Notes: generated from the sequence alone by a model not told the origin. Counted from the first letter of the stretch, positions 33,956-42,677 are shown. The stretch: DNA of 64,000 nt from CAYLXC01 sp964387865 (GCA_964387865.1 CAYLXC010000002.1:1-64000), one strand, 5' to 3'. Program-made: numbers and translations.

Positions 33956-34710
33956 TAGCAATTATTGTTGCTGGTGGAAGAGGCGAAAGACTTGAACTTT
34001 TTACTAACAGGATTCCCAAACCTATGATAAAAGTTAGTGGAAAACCAATACTTTTACATGTTGTAGAACTACTTAAAAAATATGGTGTATCAGAATATAT
34101 TTTTTCCTTATGTTACTTACCTAATGTAGTTAAAAATTATTTTGGGGATGGTAAAAAATTTGGAATAAAAATATCTTATACATTTGAAAAACCTAATTTA
34201 CCGTTGGGTACTGCAGGAGCAATTTCGCTTGCAAGAAAATTAATTAACGATACCTTCATTGTGACTTATGCGGATATTTTAAGGGATTTGGATATAGGAA
34301 ATATGATAAGTTTTCATAAGAAAAATAAATCATTTGCTACCTTAAATGTTTACAAAAGAGAAAGTAGGGATGCAAAAAGTAAAATAGTTTTAGACAATAA
34401 AAATCGGATCATTAAATTTATAGAAAGACCCAAATCAGATGATCTAAAAGAAGAATACATTTGGGTAAACGGATCATTTTATATTTTGGAGCCGCAAATT
34501 TTTGATTGGATTCCAGATAATAAAAAATCTGATTTTGGAAAAGATATATTCCCAAAATTATTGAAATCAAAAAAACCTCTTTATGCTTATCCTCCAAAAG
34601 GATATCTCGTTGATATAGGTAATATGGAAAAATTAGAGTATGCTAGAAAAACTTTCAGTAAGGTTCAATTTCCCGAAGTTCCGGGGAAAAAACTATTGCA
34701 TGCCAAATAA
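33952..34710 (+). CDS. hddC: D-glycero-D-manno-heptose 1-phosphate guanylyltransferase, HddC-like
   Basis: The 252-aa nucleotidyltransferase has IIVAGGRGERL, RIPKPMIKVSGKP, LPLGTAGAISLA and VTYADILRDLD (metal-binding Asp), the standard NTP-transferase series. The ATGA overlap with gmhB and the adjacent gmhA and hddA genes support GDP-heptose synthesis. Its last 56 bp overlap the opposing gmhA gene, the longest convergent overlap in the window. A homologue at 4447-5163 could use a different sugar. Confidence 0.82.
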   Translation: MIAIIVAGGRGERLELFTNRIPKPMIKVSGKPILLHVVELLKKYGVSEYIFSLCYLPNVVKNYFGDGKKFGIKISYTFEKPNLPLGTAGAISLARKLINDTFIVTYADILRDLDIGNMISFHKKNKSFATLNVYKRESRDAKSKIVLDNKNRIIKFIERPKSDDLKEEYIWVNGSFYILEPQIFDWIPDNKKSDFGKDIFPKLLKSKKPLYAYPPKGYLVDIGNMEKLEYARKTFSKVQFPEVPGKKLLHAK

Positions 34711-35245
34711 GAACCTGAAAGCTTTCTGCAAAAGGAGTTATAAACTCATCTTTTACAACAGGCACCATGATACACAGGTCAGCAACTTTTTTAGTATATC
34801 CCCCATCTCTGCTGACAATTCCAATTATGGAAGCTTTAATCTTTTTGGCATATTTTAATGCTTCCACTATATTAGGACTAATGTTCTTTTCCAAATTCCC
34901 ACCACCGACTGATAGAATCATTAGTACATCTTTACTTGTGAGTTTGCTAACCTTTAACCAATTAATAAAAACTGTCTCCCATCCATCATCATTAGTTCTG
35001 GCTGTTAATTCTGATACATTATCAATTGGTGTGTAAGCTTCAATGTTGGCAATTTTTCTGAAATCATTAACAGCATGAGAACTGTTAGCAGCACTGCCAC
35101 CTACCCCTAGTAAAAACAATCTTCCTCTTCTTTGTCTAAGTTTAGTTAACAGGTTAATAGTTCTTTCAATATCCTTTTTGGAAATATTATTTATGGCAGT
35201 GATTGCTCCGTCTAAATAGTTTTGAATATATTCTGAAGTTTTCAT
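34655..35245 (-). CDS. gmhA: Sedoheptulose-7-phosphate isomerase, GmhA-like (SIS domain)
   Basis: The 196-aa SIS-domain protein has GVGGSAANSSHAVNDF (phosphosugar-binding loop with the His) and LSVGGGNLEKNISPN, matching GmhA, which converts sedoheptulose 7-phosphate to heptose 7-phosphate. ATG at 35245 is chosen; an in-frame TTG at 35254 would instead overlap the kinase stop. The 5-bp gap to the kinase gene shows an operon in pathway order. The 3' end overlaps hddC on the other strand by 56 bp. Confidence 0.87.
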   Translation of the reverse strand: MKTSEYIQNYLDGAITAINNISKKDIERTINLLTKLRQRRGRLFLLGVGGSAANSSHAVNDFRKIANIEAYTPIDNVSELTARTNDDGWETVFINWLKVSKLTSKDVLMILSVGGGNLEKNISPNIVEALKYAKKIKASIIGIVSRDGGYTKKVADLCIMVPVVKDEFITPFAESFQVLIWHAIVFSPELREIEPY

Positions 35246-35250
35246 ATTTT

Positions 35251-36303
35251 TCAACTTAAATTAATCAATACCTTTGTTCCTTCCCAATCAAATTTAACTT
35301 TGCGTTCCTCAAGACCTATTTTTTGCATTCTATCACGGAAACTATTTTTGTTTTTATTAACATAGAATACGAACCAACCTCCTCCGCCTGCTCCCATAAT
35401 TTTTCCGCCCAAGGCACCGGCTCTAAGGGCCTGATTATACCACTCATCAATCTGGGGATTAGATACTAGAGTGGATAATTTTTTCTTCATTAGCCAGTGC
35501 GTATGCAAAGACGCTCCAAAATCATCGACCTTCCCCTTTAACAAAAATTTTTTAACGTCTTGGCCCAAAGTTTTAATCTCATCTAAATTTCTAATTATCT
35601 CTTCGGTTTGTTTTGATTTTTTTCCTATTTTCTTTTTTTGATCAGATAAAACAGTTACCGCATCGCGTTGAATTCTGGTTCTAAAAAATAATAAATTACT
35701 TTCTAACTCTGCAATAGTATTAAAGCTTAAGTTTAAAGATTCTACATGAACCCTGCCTCTTGTATCAATTTCAAAATAGTTGATTCCACCTAAAGCTGCT
35801 ATATACTGATCCTGTGGTCCAACTGGCATTTTAAGTTTTCTTATCTCTATCTCTGCAGCCTCTTTGGCTAGATATAATTTATCTACTGGTTGATTTCTGT
35901 ATGTATAAAGGGCATTAAGCAGTCCTACTTCAAGTGCTCCTGAGCCACCTAAACCTGATTTAGCAGATGCATCAGCTAAAGTTGTGATTTCTATACCTTT
36001 GGTAACTTTGGTTAACTTTAAGCACTCTTTAATAATTGGATTTGGAATTTCCCTAAAATCATAGGTCATAGTTGCCTCAATGCCATGAGAAGCTTTAATG
36101 AGATTCCGGTCCTCTGTTTTGTTCAAAAAAATAAACACATATTTACCAATTGCTGCACTAATCCAAGCCCCTCCCTTTAGTTTGCTATACCATACTACAT
36201 CTGTCCCTCCGCCACCTAAAGTTATTCTCATTGGTGTTTGAGTAATAATGAGAGCTCTCTCGCGAGATAGACTTTGATCTTTAGTTTTTAAAATTCTACG
36301 CAT
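35251..36303 (-). CDS. hddA: D-glycero-D-manno-heptose 7-phosphate kinase, HddA-like (GHMP)
   Basis: The 350-aa GHMP kinase has TPMRITLGGGGTDV, the Gly-rich phosphate loop SGLGGSGALEVGLLNA, and GALGGKIMGAGGGGWFVFY near the C-terminus. Size and motifs match HddA, which phosphorylates C1 of heptose 7-phosphate with alpha configuration, the branch leading to GDP- rather than ADP-heptose. It leads the operon with gmhA. A TTGCAT-16-TATAAT promoter and a 13-bp palindrome lie upstream. Confidence 0.88.
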   Translation of the reverse strand: MRRILKTKDQSLSRERALIITQTPMRITLGGGGTDVVWYSKLKGGAWISAAIGKYVFIFLNKTEDRNLIKASHGIEATMTYDFREIPNPIIKECLKLTKVTKGIEITTLADASAKSGLGGSGALEVGLLNALYTYRNQPVDKLYLAKEAAEIEIRKLKMPVGPQDQYIAALGGINYFEIDTRGRVHVESLNLSFNTIAELESNLLFFRTRIQRDAVTVLSDQKKKIGKKSKQTEEIIRNLDEIKTLGQDVKKFLLKGKVDDFGASLHTHWLMKKKLSTLVSNPQIDEWYNQALRAGALGGKIMGAGGGGWFVFYVNKNKNSFRDRMQKIGLEERKVKFDWEGTKVLINLS

Positions 36304-36315
36304 TATTTACATTTG

Positions 36316-36328
36316 CTGTTAGTAACAG
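36316..36328. promoter_or_regulatory. 13-bp palindrome at the hddA transcription start (possible operator)
   Basis: CTGTTA-G-TAACAG is a perfect inverted repeat lying 3-15 bp downstream of the hddA -10, over the predicted start site near 36324. That is a classic repressor-site position. No second copy was found by eye. Confidence 0.4.
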
Positions 36329-36330
36329 TT

Positions 36331-36358
36331 ATTATATGTGTCAAGTGCTCAAATGCAA
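36331..36358 (-). promoter_or_regulatory. Promoter of the hddA-gmhA operon
   Basis: The minus strand has TTGCAT, a 16-bp spacer and consensus TATAAT. The start would be near 36324, about 21 bases before the ATG at 36303. Confidence 0.55.
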
Positions 36359-36396
36359 GGATTATATCTTTGATTTTAAGTAATGCAATAATCATT

Positions 36397-37119
36397 ATGA
36401 AAAAATATTACCTCTCGATAATCATCCCAGCGTATAATGAGGAAAAGAAAATAGAGAGAGACATACGAGAAGCTTTTAATTATTTTAAAAAAAAGAAAAT
36501 TTCTGGGGAGGTTATAGTTTCAACAGATGGGATAACTGATGATACTAACAAAATAGTCCTCAATCTTGAGAATGAATTCCCCGACCTGATTTTGCTGACT
36601 AAGAAAAAAAAGATTGGTAAAGGCACTGCAATTAAAAGTGGAGTGTCTAAAGCAAGAGGAAAATATATCATGTTTGCAGATGCAGGGTATTGTGTACCAT
36701 TTAGATTAATTGATGCAGGAATTAAAAAGATAGAGGAAGGTTATGATCTGGCATTAGGAAATAGGGCTGATAAATCTGCAGTTATAAAGTATGGGCAACC
36801 ACTTTACAGAAGGATCGGGTCGAAAGTTTTTGGTTTAATTGTTAAATATGTGCTAGGGGTTCCTTCTCATATTAAAGATACCCAATGTGGATTTAAAATT
36901 TATAAGCACGATATGGCAAAAAAATTGTTTAAAGATTTGGAATCATCCACTATGATGTTTGATCTGGAACATATTTTAAGGGCAAAAAAATATGGATATA
37001 AAATAGCTGTTTTTCCTGTTGAATGGAATAATGATCCTGATACTAAATTCAATCCAATAAGTGGTGGAATAAAATCCCTTAAAGAAATTTATAACATTAA
37101 ATTTAGACTTAAACTTTAA
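36397..37119 (+). CDS. ALG5/Dpm1-like polyprenyl-phosphate glycosyltransferase (GT2)
   Basis: The 240-aa GT-A enzyme has SIIIPAYNEEKKI, VSTDGITDDT, IGKGTAIKSGV, FADAGYCVP (metal-binding Asp) and IKDTQCGFKIYKHD, the last being the signature of dolichyl-phosphate glucosyltransferase ALG5 and Dpm1 relatives. No clear C-terminal membrane anchor is present. It would load a sugar onto polyprenyl phosphate, providing donors for the GT-C proteins. ATG at 36397 is chosen because upstream in-frame residues extend into the intergenic promoter. Followed after 7 bp by a methyltransferase. Confidence 0.83.
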   Translation: MKKYYLSIIIPAYNEEKKIERDIREAFNYFKKKKISGEVIVSTDGITDDTNKIVLNLENEFPDLILLTKKKKIGKGTAIKSGVSKARGKYIMFADAGYCVPFRLIDAGIKKIEEGYDLALGNRADKSAVIKYGQPLYRRIGSKVFGLIVKYVLGVPSHIKDTQCGFKIYKHDMAKKLFKDLESSTMMFDLEHILRAKKYGYKIAVFPVEWNNDPDTKFNPISGGIKSLKEIYNIKFRLKL

Positions 37120-37126
37120 AAATTAA

Positions 37127-37882
37127 ATGGAAACATACTTTTATGATTTAAGGTATCAGGTTGATAAATATGAGTGGAGAGCCAGAGCCAAAAGAGATTT
37201 AGTTTTTCAACTCTTTGGAAAATATCGAAATCAGGATTTAAGAAATGAAACGACTAGGATTTTAGACTTCGGCTGTGGTACTGGAGTTCTTCTAGAAGAA
37301 TTTGAAAAAAAATTTAATGTAGAAGGATTCGGAATAGATAACTCCAAAAAAGCAATTGATTACTGTAAGAAAAGAGGATTTGGCCGAGTTAAGATATCTG
37401 ATGGGGTAAAAATTCCTTTTAAAGCTGGATATTTTGATTTAGTTACAGCTATAGATGTACTGGAGCATATAGAAAACGATTTGGAAGCATTAGGTCAAAT
37501 TAAAAGAGTTTTAAAAAAGTTAGGCTTGGCAATCTTTTTAGTTCCTGCTCATCCTAAACTTTGGTCAACAAGAGACATTAATTTACAACACTTTAGAAGA
37601 TATAAAATTGGAGAATTGGAAAGTAAATGCAAAAAATTAGGATTTAAGTTATTAGAGAATAAAAATGCTGATTTTGCGCTCTACTTTTTGTTCGCTCTAA
37701 TTTGCTTACTGGCTCCTAAAAAAAATGGAATACCAAATCTAAAAATGGATACTGCCACTGCTTCTACTAATAAATTTATTAATGAAATAATCTTTATGTA
37801 CGAACAATTGGAAAATAAATTACAGCAATTTACTACCTTCCCAATAGGATTATCGATTGTAGTGGTTGTACAAAAAATTTGA
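37127..37882 (+). CDS. Class I SAM-dependent methyltransferase
   Basis: The 251-aa protein has ILDFGCGTGVLLEEF, FGIDNS, TAIDVLEHIEND and QIKRVLKKLGLAIFLVPAH, and a WSTRDINLQHFRRY segment common in methyltransferases of polysaccharide loci. A hydrophobic segment near residues 185-200 may contact the membrane. Located between the ALG5-like enzyme and the 3-dehydratase. The promoter of the next gene overlaps its 3' end. Acceptor unknown. Confidence 0.78.
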   Translation: METYFYDLRYQVDKYEWRARAKRDLVFQLFGKYRNQDLRNETTRILDFGCGTGVLLEEFEKKFNVEGFGIDNSKKAIDYCKKRGFGRVKISDGVKIPFKAGYFDLVTAIDVLEHIENDLEALGQIKRVLKKLGLAIFLVPAHPKLWSTRDINLQHFRRYKIGELESKCKKLGFKLLENKNADFALYFLFALICLLAPKKNGIPNLKMDTATASTNKFINEIIFMYEQLENKLQQFTTFPIGLSIVVVVQKI

Positions 37883-37894
37883 TACTGTTACAAT
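37866..37894 (+). promoter_or_regulatory. Promoter of the RfbH-like dehydratase, inside the upstream gene end
   Basis: TTGTAC, a 17-bp spacer and TACAAT with an upstream TG (TGTTACAAT), ending 13 bp before the ATG at 37908. It starts inside the preceding methyltransferase coding region. Confidence 0.5.
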
Positions 37895-37907
37895 CTTCTT
37901 TGAGAAT

Positions 37908-39086
37908 ATGGCAAGTAAGAAAAAATTTATTCCCGGAAAAACAAGAGTTTTGTATGGTGGAGTTGCTTTTGGAAAAGAAGAACGGAGAGCAATTGATGAA
38001 ATTTTAGATAAGAATTGGTGGGGATTATCCGAACAGGGAAAACTATTTGAAAAGGAGTTAGCAGAAACACAGGGAGTAAAAAGAGCAATCCTTGCAAATT
38101 CAGGATCTTCTGCATTAGACCTTGGCATTAGAGCGCTACAGCTCCCTAAAGGAAGTGAAGTAATTGTTCCTGCCTGTACATTCCCGACTCCAATAGCATC
38201 TTTAATAAATTATGGTCTTAAACCAGTGGTTGCTGATATAGAAATTGGTAATTATTTCTTTAGCCCAAAATCTTTAGAAAGGTCAATAAGCAAAAAGACC
38301 GCTGCAATTCTACTTGTTTATGTTGCCGGATTAGTGGGTGATTTAGACAAAATATTAAATATTGCAAAGAAAAATAAATTAAAAGTAATTGAAGATAATT
38401 GTGATGGATTTGGTGGAATATGGAAAGGTAGAATGCTTGGAAGTTTTGGTGAGTTTTCTACAATCTCCACGCATGCAGCACATATAATCTCAACAGGTGA
38501 AGGTGGGGTAGTCTTAACCAATGATGATGAATTGGCAGATAGAGTTATATCTATAAGGGATTGGGGAAGAATTTTAGATTTTGAGGATAGGAAAAAGGAA
38601 CTAGGAGATTTTCCTGCAGATTATAGGAGATACATATATTCGGAATTAGGATCAAACCTTAAACCGTTAGAACTACAAGCTGCAATGGGTAGAGTACAAC
38701 TGAGAAGATTACAAGAATTTAAAAAGAAAAGAAAAAGGAATGCTGAAGTTTTAAGAAAAATACTTTCTGAATATAAAGATAGAGTTATTTTGCCATCCCA
38801 TCATCCTAATGCAGATGTCTGTTGGTATACTTTCCCGGTTACATTAAGAAGGGGCTCCAGAAAAAAAGTTTTGGAGGCTTTAGACAAAGCAAACATCGAA
38901 TGGAGGCCAATTTTGGCAGGAAACATTGCTCGTCAACCAGCTTTTGTTAATCATATAATAGTTCGAGATAAATTAAATAATTCAGATCAATTATTGAACC
39001 AAAGTTTTTGGGTATCTGTGCATCCTACACATTCAATCGAGGTTATGGAATTTGTAGCAAACACAATAAAAAAAGCTCTTGATTAA
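37908..39086 (+). CDS. RfbH/DdhC-like PLP-dependent 3-dehydratase without Fe-S cysteines
   Basis: The 392-aa DegT-fold protein has ANSGSSALDLG, IEDNCDGFGG, and ISTHAAHIISTGEGG in which His192 stands where aminotransferases have the PLP lysine. The overall pattern (EDNCD, RDWGR, YIYSELGSNLKPLELQAAMGR) is that of RfbH/DdhC, which removes the C3 hydroxyl of CDP-4-keto-6-deoxyglucose using a [2Fe-2S] cluster. The cysteine-rich loop that follows RDWGR in that family is here a shorter Cys-free ILDFEDRKKE. It may therefore act by a ColD-type, reductase-independent mechanism. ATG at 37908 follows a good promoter; TTG at 37866 is rejected. Next gene: an RmlD-like reductase. Confidence 0.8.
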   Translation: MASKKKFIPGKTRVLYGGVAFGKEERRAIDEILDKNWWGLSEQGKLFEKELAETQGVKRAILANSGSSALDLGIRALQLPKGSEVIVPACTFPTPIASLINYGLKPVVADIEIGNYFFSPKSLERSISKKTAAILLVYVAGLVGDLDKILNIAKKNKLKVIEDNCDGFGGIWKGRMLGSFGEFSTISTHAAHIISTGEGGVVLTNDDELADRVISIRDWGRILDFEDRKKELGDFPADYRRYIYSELGSNLKPLELQAAMGRVQLRRLQEFKKKRKRNAEVLRKILSEYKDRVILPSHHPNADVCWYTFPVTLRRGSRKKVLEALDKANIEWRPILAGNIARQPAFVNHIIVRDKLNNSDQLLNQSFWVSVHPTHSIEVMEFVANTIKKALD

Positions 39087-39092
39087 ATTAAT

Positions 39093-40019
39093 ATGTCTGC
39101 CAAAAACATTCACACACTTCTGATTACCGGTTCAACTGGTTTGGTTGGATCAAGATTTGTTGAACTTTTTAAAAACAATTTTTCAATCGTTACTATCGGA
39201 AGAAGTAATGTAGATAATCAGATAGATTTAACTTCCAAAGAAGAAGTATTCAGAACTATTCAATCATCTGATGCTGATGCTGTAATCAATTTTGCAGCTT
39301 ACACTAATGTAGATGAAGCGGAAAAAGAAAAAGGAGATACAAAAGGAGAGGTATACACCATAAATACACTACTGCCATTTTGGCTTGCAAAAAGTTGCCA
39401 AACTTCCGGAAAGAAACTTTATCATATCTCGACCGATTATGTTTTTGATGGAAAACAAACGAATAGGTCCTACACAGAAGAAGATATTCCTAAACCGGTT
39501 GACTGTTGGTATTCAATAACAAAATATGAAGGAGAAATTGGCGTTGCTAACGGTTTTAAAAAACAGGAAAATTTTTCAATTATTCGGATATCCTATCCAT
39601 ACAGCGGTGTTTATAAGAGAAAATTAGATGTTGCCAGAGCTATTATAGAAAGGTTGGTTAGGAAAGAGTCCTATTTTGGTATAACAGATCAGAAAGTAAA
39701 ACCAACTAGTGTGGATGATATTGCAAATGCTTTAAATCTGCTGCTAAAAAAGAGGGTCTATGGTATATTTCATATTGCAGGTAATTTTTCTCCAAATGAA
39801 TACATTACTCCTTATGACTTTGCACTCAAAATTGCTGAAACTTTCGAATTGGATTCTTCGTTAATTAAGCCTATAACCTTTTTAGAATTTTCAAAAGAAA
39901 GGATTACACCAAGGCCTCAACATACATGGCTTGATACTACAAAAATAGAATCGCTTGGTTTTAGTATTACTAATACTAATCAAGCTCTAAATAGATTAAG
40001 ACAACAATTTAACCACTAG
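39093..40019 (+). CDS. RmlD-like dTDP-4-dehydrorhamnose reductase homologue
   Basis: The 308-aa SDR has ITGSTGLVGSR, VINFAAYTNVDEAE, STDYVFDGK and WYSITKYEGE (canonical Tyr and Lys), with PTSVDDIA later, all typical of RmlD. It would reduce the 4-keto group of a nucleotide sugar. Placed 6 bp after the RfbH-like 3-dehydratase, it could produce a 3,6-dideoxyhexose or a related heptose. A paralogue lies at 53949. The 3' end overlaps the opposing GT2 gene by 11 bp. Confidence 0.82.
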   Translation: MSAKNIHTLLITGSTGLVGSRFVELFKNNFSIVTIGRSNVDNQIDLTSKEEVFRTIQSSDADAVINFAAYTNVDEAEKEKGDTKGEVYTINTLLPFWLAKSCQTSGKKLYHISTDYVFDGKQTNRSYTEEDIPKPVDCWYSITKYEGEIGVANGFKKQENFSIIRISYPYSGVYKRKLDVARAIIERLVRKESYFGITDQKVKPTSVDDIANALNLLLKKRVYGIFHIAGNFSPNEYITPYDFALKIAETFELDSSLIKPITFLEFSKERITPRPQHTWLDTTKIESLGFSITNTNQALNRLRQQFNH

Positions 40020-40752
40020 TAATTAAAAAATTTGCCTTTCTGATATTTAGGCGATGAAAGATATACTCTATGAGTAACCTTATATTTTCAATCCCATGTT
40101 TTATGGAACCAATAAGGTTAGGTGAGATAGCTTCTTTAGAGTACCTTTTTGTAACAGGTACCTCGGCAATTTTAAATCCAAAGTAAACAGTTTGAATTAT
40201 CAGCTGAGGATCAAAAAGATAACCATTACCATTTTTCATAAAAGGAATCGTTTTGAGTAGTTTCTTTGTATATCCTCTATATCCTGAATTAACTTCTATT
40301 AAATTTGTACCCAATACAAGATTAAAAAGTAGCGCAATTATCCTAAGTGATAATGATTTATAAACTGGTGTCTGATTAATCCCGGTTGTTAAAAAACGCG
40401 ATCCTAAGATTAGGTCCCCTTTGCCTTGCTTAAGTGCCCTTATAAACTTAGGTATTTCTCCACCATCATATTGTCCATCCGGATGCAACATTATGATATA
40501 ATCCGCTTCCCTTTTTAAGCTTTCTGTATAGAGAGTTTTTTGATTGGCTCCATATCCTAAATTTCTTTTGTGAACAATAGGTTTTATATCTAGACTTTTT
40601 ATCACTTCAACAGTTCTATCTTTCGATCCATCATCAACTATAATGATCTCATCGACAAAAGACTTTGGAATTTTTATATAAACATCCTTTAATGTCCTTT
40701 CCGAATTATAAGCAGGAATTACTACCAAAACTTTACCATCTCCGTCTTTCAT
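40009..40752 (-). CDS. Dpm1-like polyprenyl-phosphate glycosyltransferase (GT2)
   Basis: The 247-aa protein has VVIPAYNSERTL, IVDDGSKDRTVEV, RNLGYGANQ and IMLHPDGQYDGGEIP, then ILGSRF and NSGYRGYTK, the pattern of dolichol-phosphate-mannose-synthase-like enzymes. There is no added membrane domain. It probably transfers a sugar from a nucleotide to polyprenyl phosphate. Single-gene unit that diverges from the first of the ~620-aa GT-C-like genes, which may use its product. Confidence 0.83.
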   Translation of the reverse strand: MKDGDGKVLVVIPAYNSERTLKDVYIKIPKSFVDEIIIVDDGSKDRTVEVIKSLDIKPIVHKRNLGYGANQKTLYTESLKREADYIIMLHPDGQYDGGEIPKFIRALKQGKGDLILGSRFLTTGINQTPVYKSLSLRIIALLFNLVLGTNLIEVNSGYRGYTKKLLKTIPFMKNGNGYLFDPQLIIQTVYFGFKIAEVPVTKRYSKEAISPNLIGSIKHGIENIRLLIEYIFHRLNIRKANFLITSG

Positions 40753-40766
40753 ATTTTAAATCACAA

Positions 40767-40779
40767 ATGATAATATCAT
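40767..40779. promoter_or_regulatory. 13-bp palindrome in a divergent promoter region
   Basis: ATGATA-A-TATCAT is a perfect inverted repeat in the 53-bp gap between the Dpm1-like gene and the GT-C-like gene at 40806. It contains TATCAT, a possible -10. AT-richness makes a chance match quite possible. Confidence 0.25.
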
Positions 40780-40805
40780 AATAATGTCTGTTAACCAATT
40801 GACCC

Positions 40806-42677
40806 ATGAAGATAATTGCAGGTAGTTTCTTGATTGTTAAAATCTTTATTGTGATTTTGCTAGTATGGGCCATACAAACCCTTTTTCTTCATGAGCTAGT
40901 TAATAACGGTATATCTGGAGACGACCTGGAATGGCTTTTCTATTTTCATGCATATAGAGGCGATCTTATTAGCCAGTTCCCTTTTATTTGGAATGATAGG
41001 ACCATTTACATTGTACAAGAAATATATTATATGGGAATGCTGGAGGGTATTTTTGGCTTTTTAAATCTACCCGCTTTTCAACTGACCCATCTGTTATTTA
41101 AATCTCTGGCTACTTTATCATTATATTTCTTAATCTTCAGCTTGCTTAAAAACAGGCTTTTTGCTTTTTTAGCAGCATTCTTCTTTATTATTTCTTCCTC
41201 AACAACCGGGGTATTTGAACTAGTAGTGTATGGTACATGTTTCTTATCTATAAGCTTTATTTGTTTTTTCATTCTTTTTTATATCCAGTCTTTAAAAGAT
41301 AGTAAAAAGATTTTACTAGCCTCACTATTTCTCTTTCTGGCACTTGTTCTATGTCCACCGAGAACTTTTCCTATCATAGTAGTTCCTTTTGTTGTGGAAT
41401 TAATTCGTTTGATTAGGAAATTTAGACCCTTTGTTTTTTTACGAAGACTATTAATTTTTTACTTTCTGCCATTTACATTATTCGGGGGGGATGCAAGACA
41501 TGTTACAGGGGGGTCATGGGTTGTTCATCTTTATGATTTTACAGCGGGCAATTATTATTCGATCACATACCCTCTTCAAGTACTCAGCTCTCTTTTTATT
41601 GATAAAAGCTTCCTGGAATATATTTTCGGCCAATGGAAGAATGTAAATTTAAATGTAGTTTTAGCATTACAGCTACTCTTGCTTCCTTTCTCGATATTTC
41701 TGGGCTTAATCATAAAAACGAAGAAGCTCGGTATTTTCCTTGTTAAGATAACATTGTTAACTTTTCTCCTGCAAGCTATTCTGTATGTGCTTGGTTCCCT
41801 AAGCCATGATTTACCACCAGGGTTTGCTATTATACAAAAAGTAAATTTTAACACCATATCATTTTTACAAGCATCCCTGGGAGGATACCTCTTAATCTTT
41901 GGATTATTCTTAGGGTTTGAGTGCTGGCAGAATCAAAGGAATAATCATCTGATGAGGGTTTTAGTGGCAGCTTGGCTTTGGACAGTAATATCTTTAATTT
42001 TAATATGGTTTAGTGCTGGGGGAGTGCAGATAGCAGATCAAGTTGATCGAAGATATGTATTACTTACATCTTTAGGAGCTGTTGTTTTCACTGCTGGAAT
42101 ATTTACCTTAGCTATTGAAAGTTTACTGAAAATAAGAAATCGAGCTGCTAAAATATCATCACTTTTTCTAATATGTGTTGCCCTACTAACAATTACTTTT
42201 GGCAATTACAGATTTTTGGATCAATATTTTTATAAGAGAAATCAGGAGTTGGGTTTTGATTCTTCCTGGCAAAAACTTATGTATCAACGGTTTCTAAACA
42301 AATTCGGAAAAGCTAACTTACATAAAGACGCCTTTATATACATAGATTTTAGTGGGAGTGAGGAGAAAGATAGAATATTCTACACAAATTCAGTTGGAAT
42401 TATTTATAAACTGATATATTATGAAGATGGTCACCTAATAAGGGATAACTGTAAGGCGGTAGTTCATGACCCCAGAGTTTTAAAGAAGTCTTATACTGTT
42501 GTCAATGGGGAAAAAGGTTTTATCTTTGATACCATCTGTGTCAATCCTGTTATAGGACAAGATGGTAAACCTCATTACTATTCTTTGGATAATTTTTATG
42601 CTTATTCACTGCAAAATAGGGAATTTGTAGACATTAAGGAAAAAACTATAGCCGAGCTTGATCAAGCTGTACCTTAG
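40806..42677 (+). CDS. Polytopic GT-C-like membrane glycosyltransferase, paralogue family member 1 (623 aa)
   Basis: About 11 TM segments occupy residues 1-470, followed by a soluble ~150-residue C-terminal domain. The first loop has SGDDLEW (Asp39, Asp40), the acidic position of GT-C catalysis. DRRYVLLTSLG, IYIDFSGSEEKDR and the terminal LDNFYAYSLQNREFVDIKEK match equivalents in four neighbours. Probably transfers a polyprenyl-linked sugar outside the membrane. It has G7 (41484-41490) and G6 (41508-41513) tracts that could allow slippage. Most divergent of the five. No named family is recognised with certainty. Confidence 0.66.
   Translation: MKIIAGSFLIVKIFIVILLVWAIQTLFLHELVNNGISGDDLEWLFYFHAYRGDLISQFPFIWNDRTIYIVQEIYYMGMLEGIFGFLNLPAFQLTHLLFKSLATLSLYFLIFSLLKNRLFAFLAAFFFIISSSTTGVFELVVYGTCFLSISFICFFILFYIQSLKDSKKILLASLFLFLALVLCPPRTFPIIVVPFVVELIRLIRKFRPFVFLRRLLIFYFLPFTLFGGDARHVTGGSWVVHLYDFTAGNYYSITYPLQVLSSLFIDKSFLEYIFGQWKNVNLNVVLALQLLLLPFSIFLGLIIKTKKLGIFLVKITLLTFLLQAILYVLGSLSHDLPPGFAIIQKVNFNTISFLQASLGGYLLIFGLFLGFECWQNQRNNHLMRVLVAAWLWTVISLILIWFSAGGVQIADQVDRRYVLLTSLGAVVFTAGIFTLAIESLLKIRNRAAKISSLFLICVALLTITFGNYRFLDQYFYKRNQELGFDSSWQKLMYQRFLNKFGKANLHKDAFIYIDFSGSEEKDRIFYTNSVGIIYKLIYYEDGHLIRDNCKAVVHDPRVLKKSYTVVNGEKGFIFDTICVNPVIGQDGKPHYYSLDNFYAYSLQNREFVDIKEKTIAELDQAVP
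41484..41513 (+). repeat. Paired poly-G tracts (G7 and G6) within a GT-C-like gene
   Basis: Runs of seven G (41484-41490) and six G (41508-41513) lie 17 bp apart in AT-rich coding sequence. Gain or loss of one G would truncate the protein, the usual basis of phase variation. Variation itself is not shown by a single sequence. Confidence 0.5.

Noticed and set aside
37866..37907. TTG start for the RfbH-like gene
   Set aside because: These codons overlap the end of the preceding gene and contain the promoter. The family-like sequence starts after the ATG at 37908.
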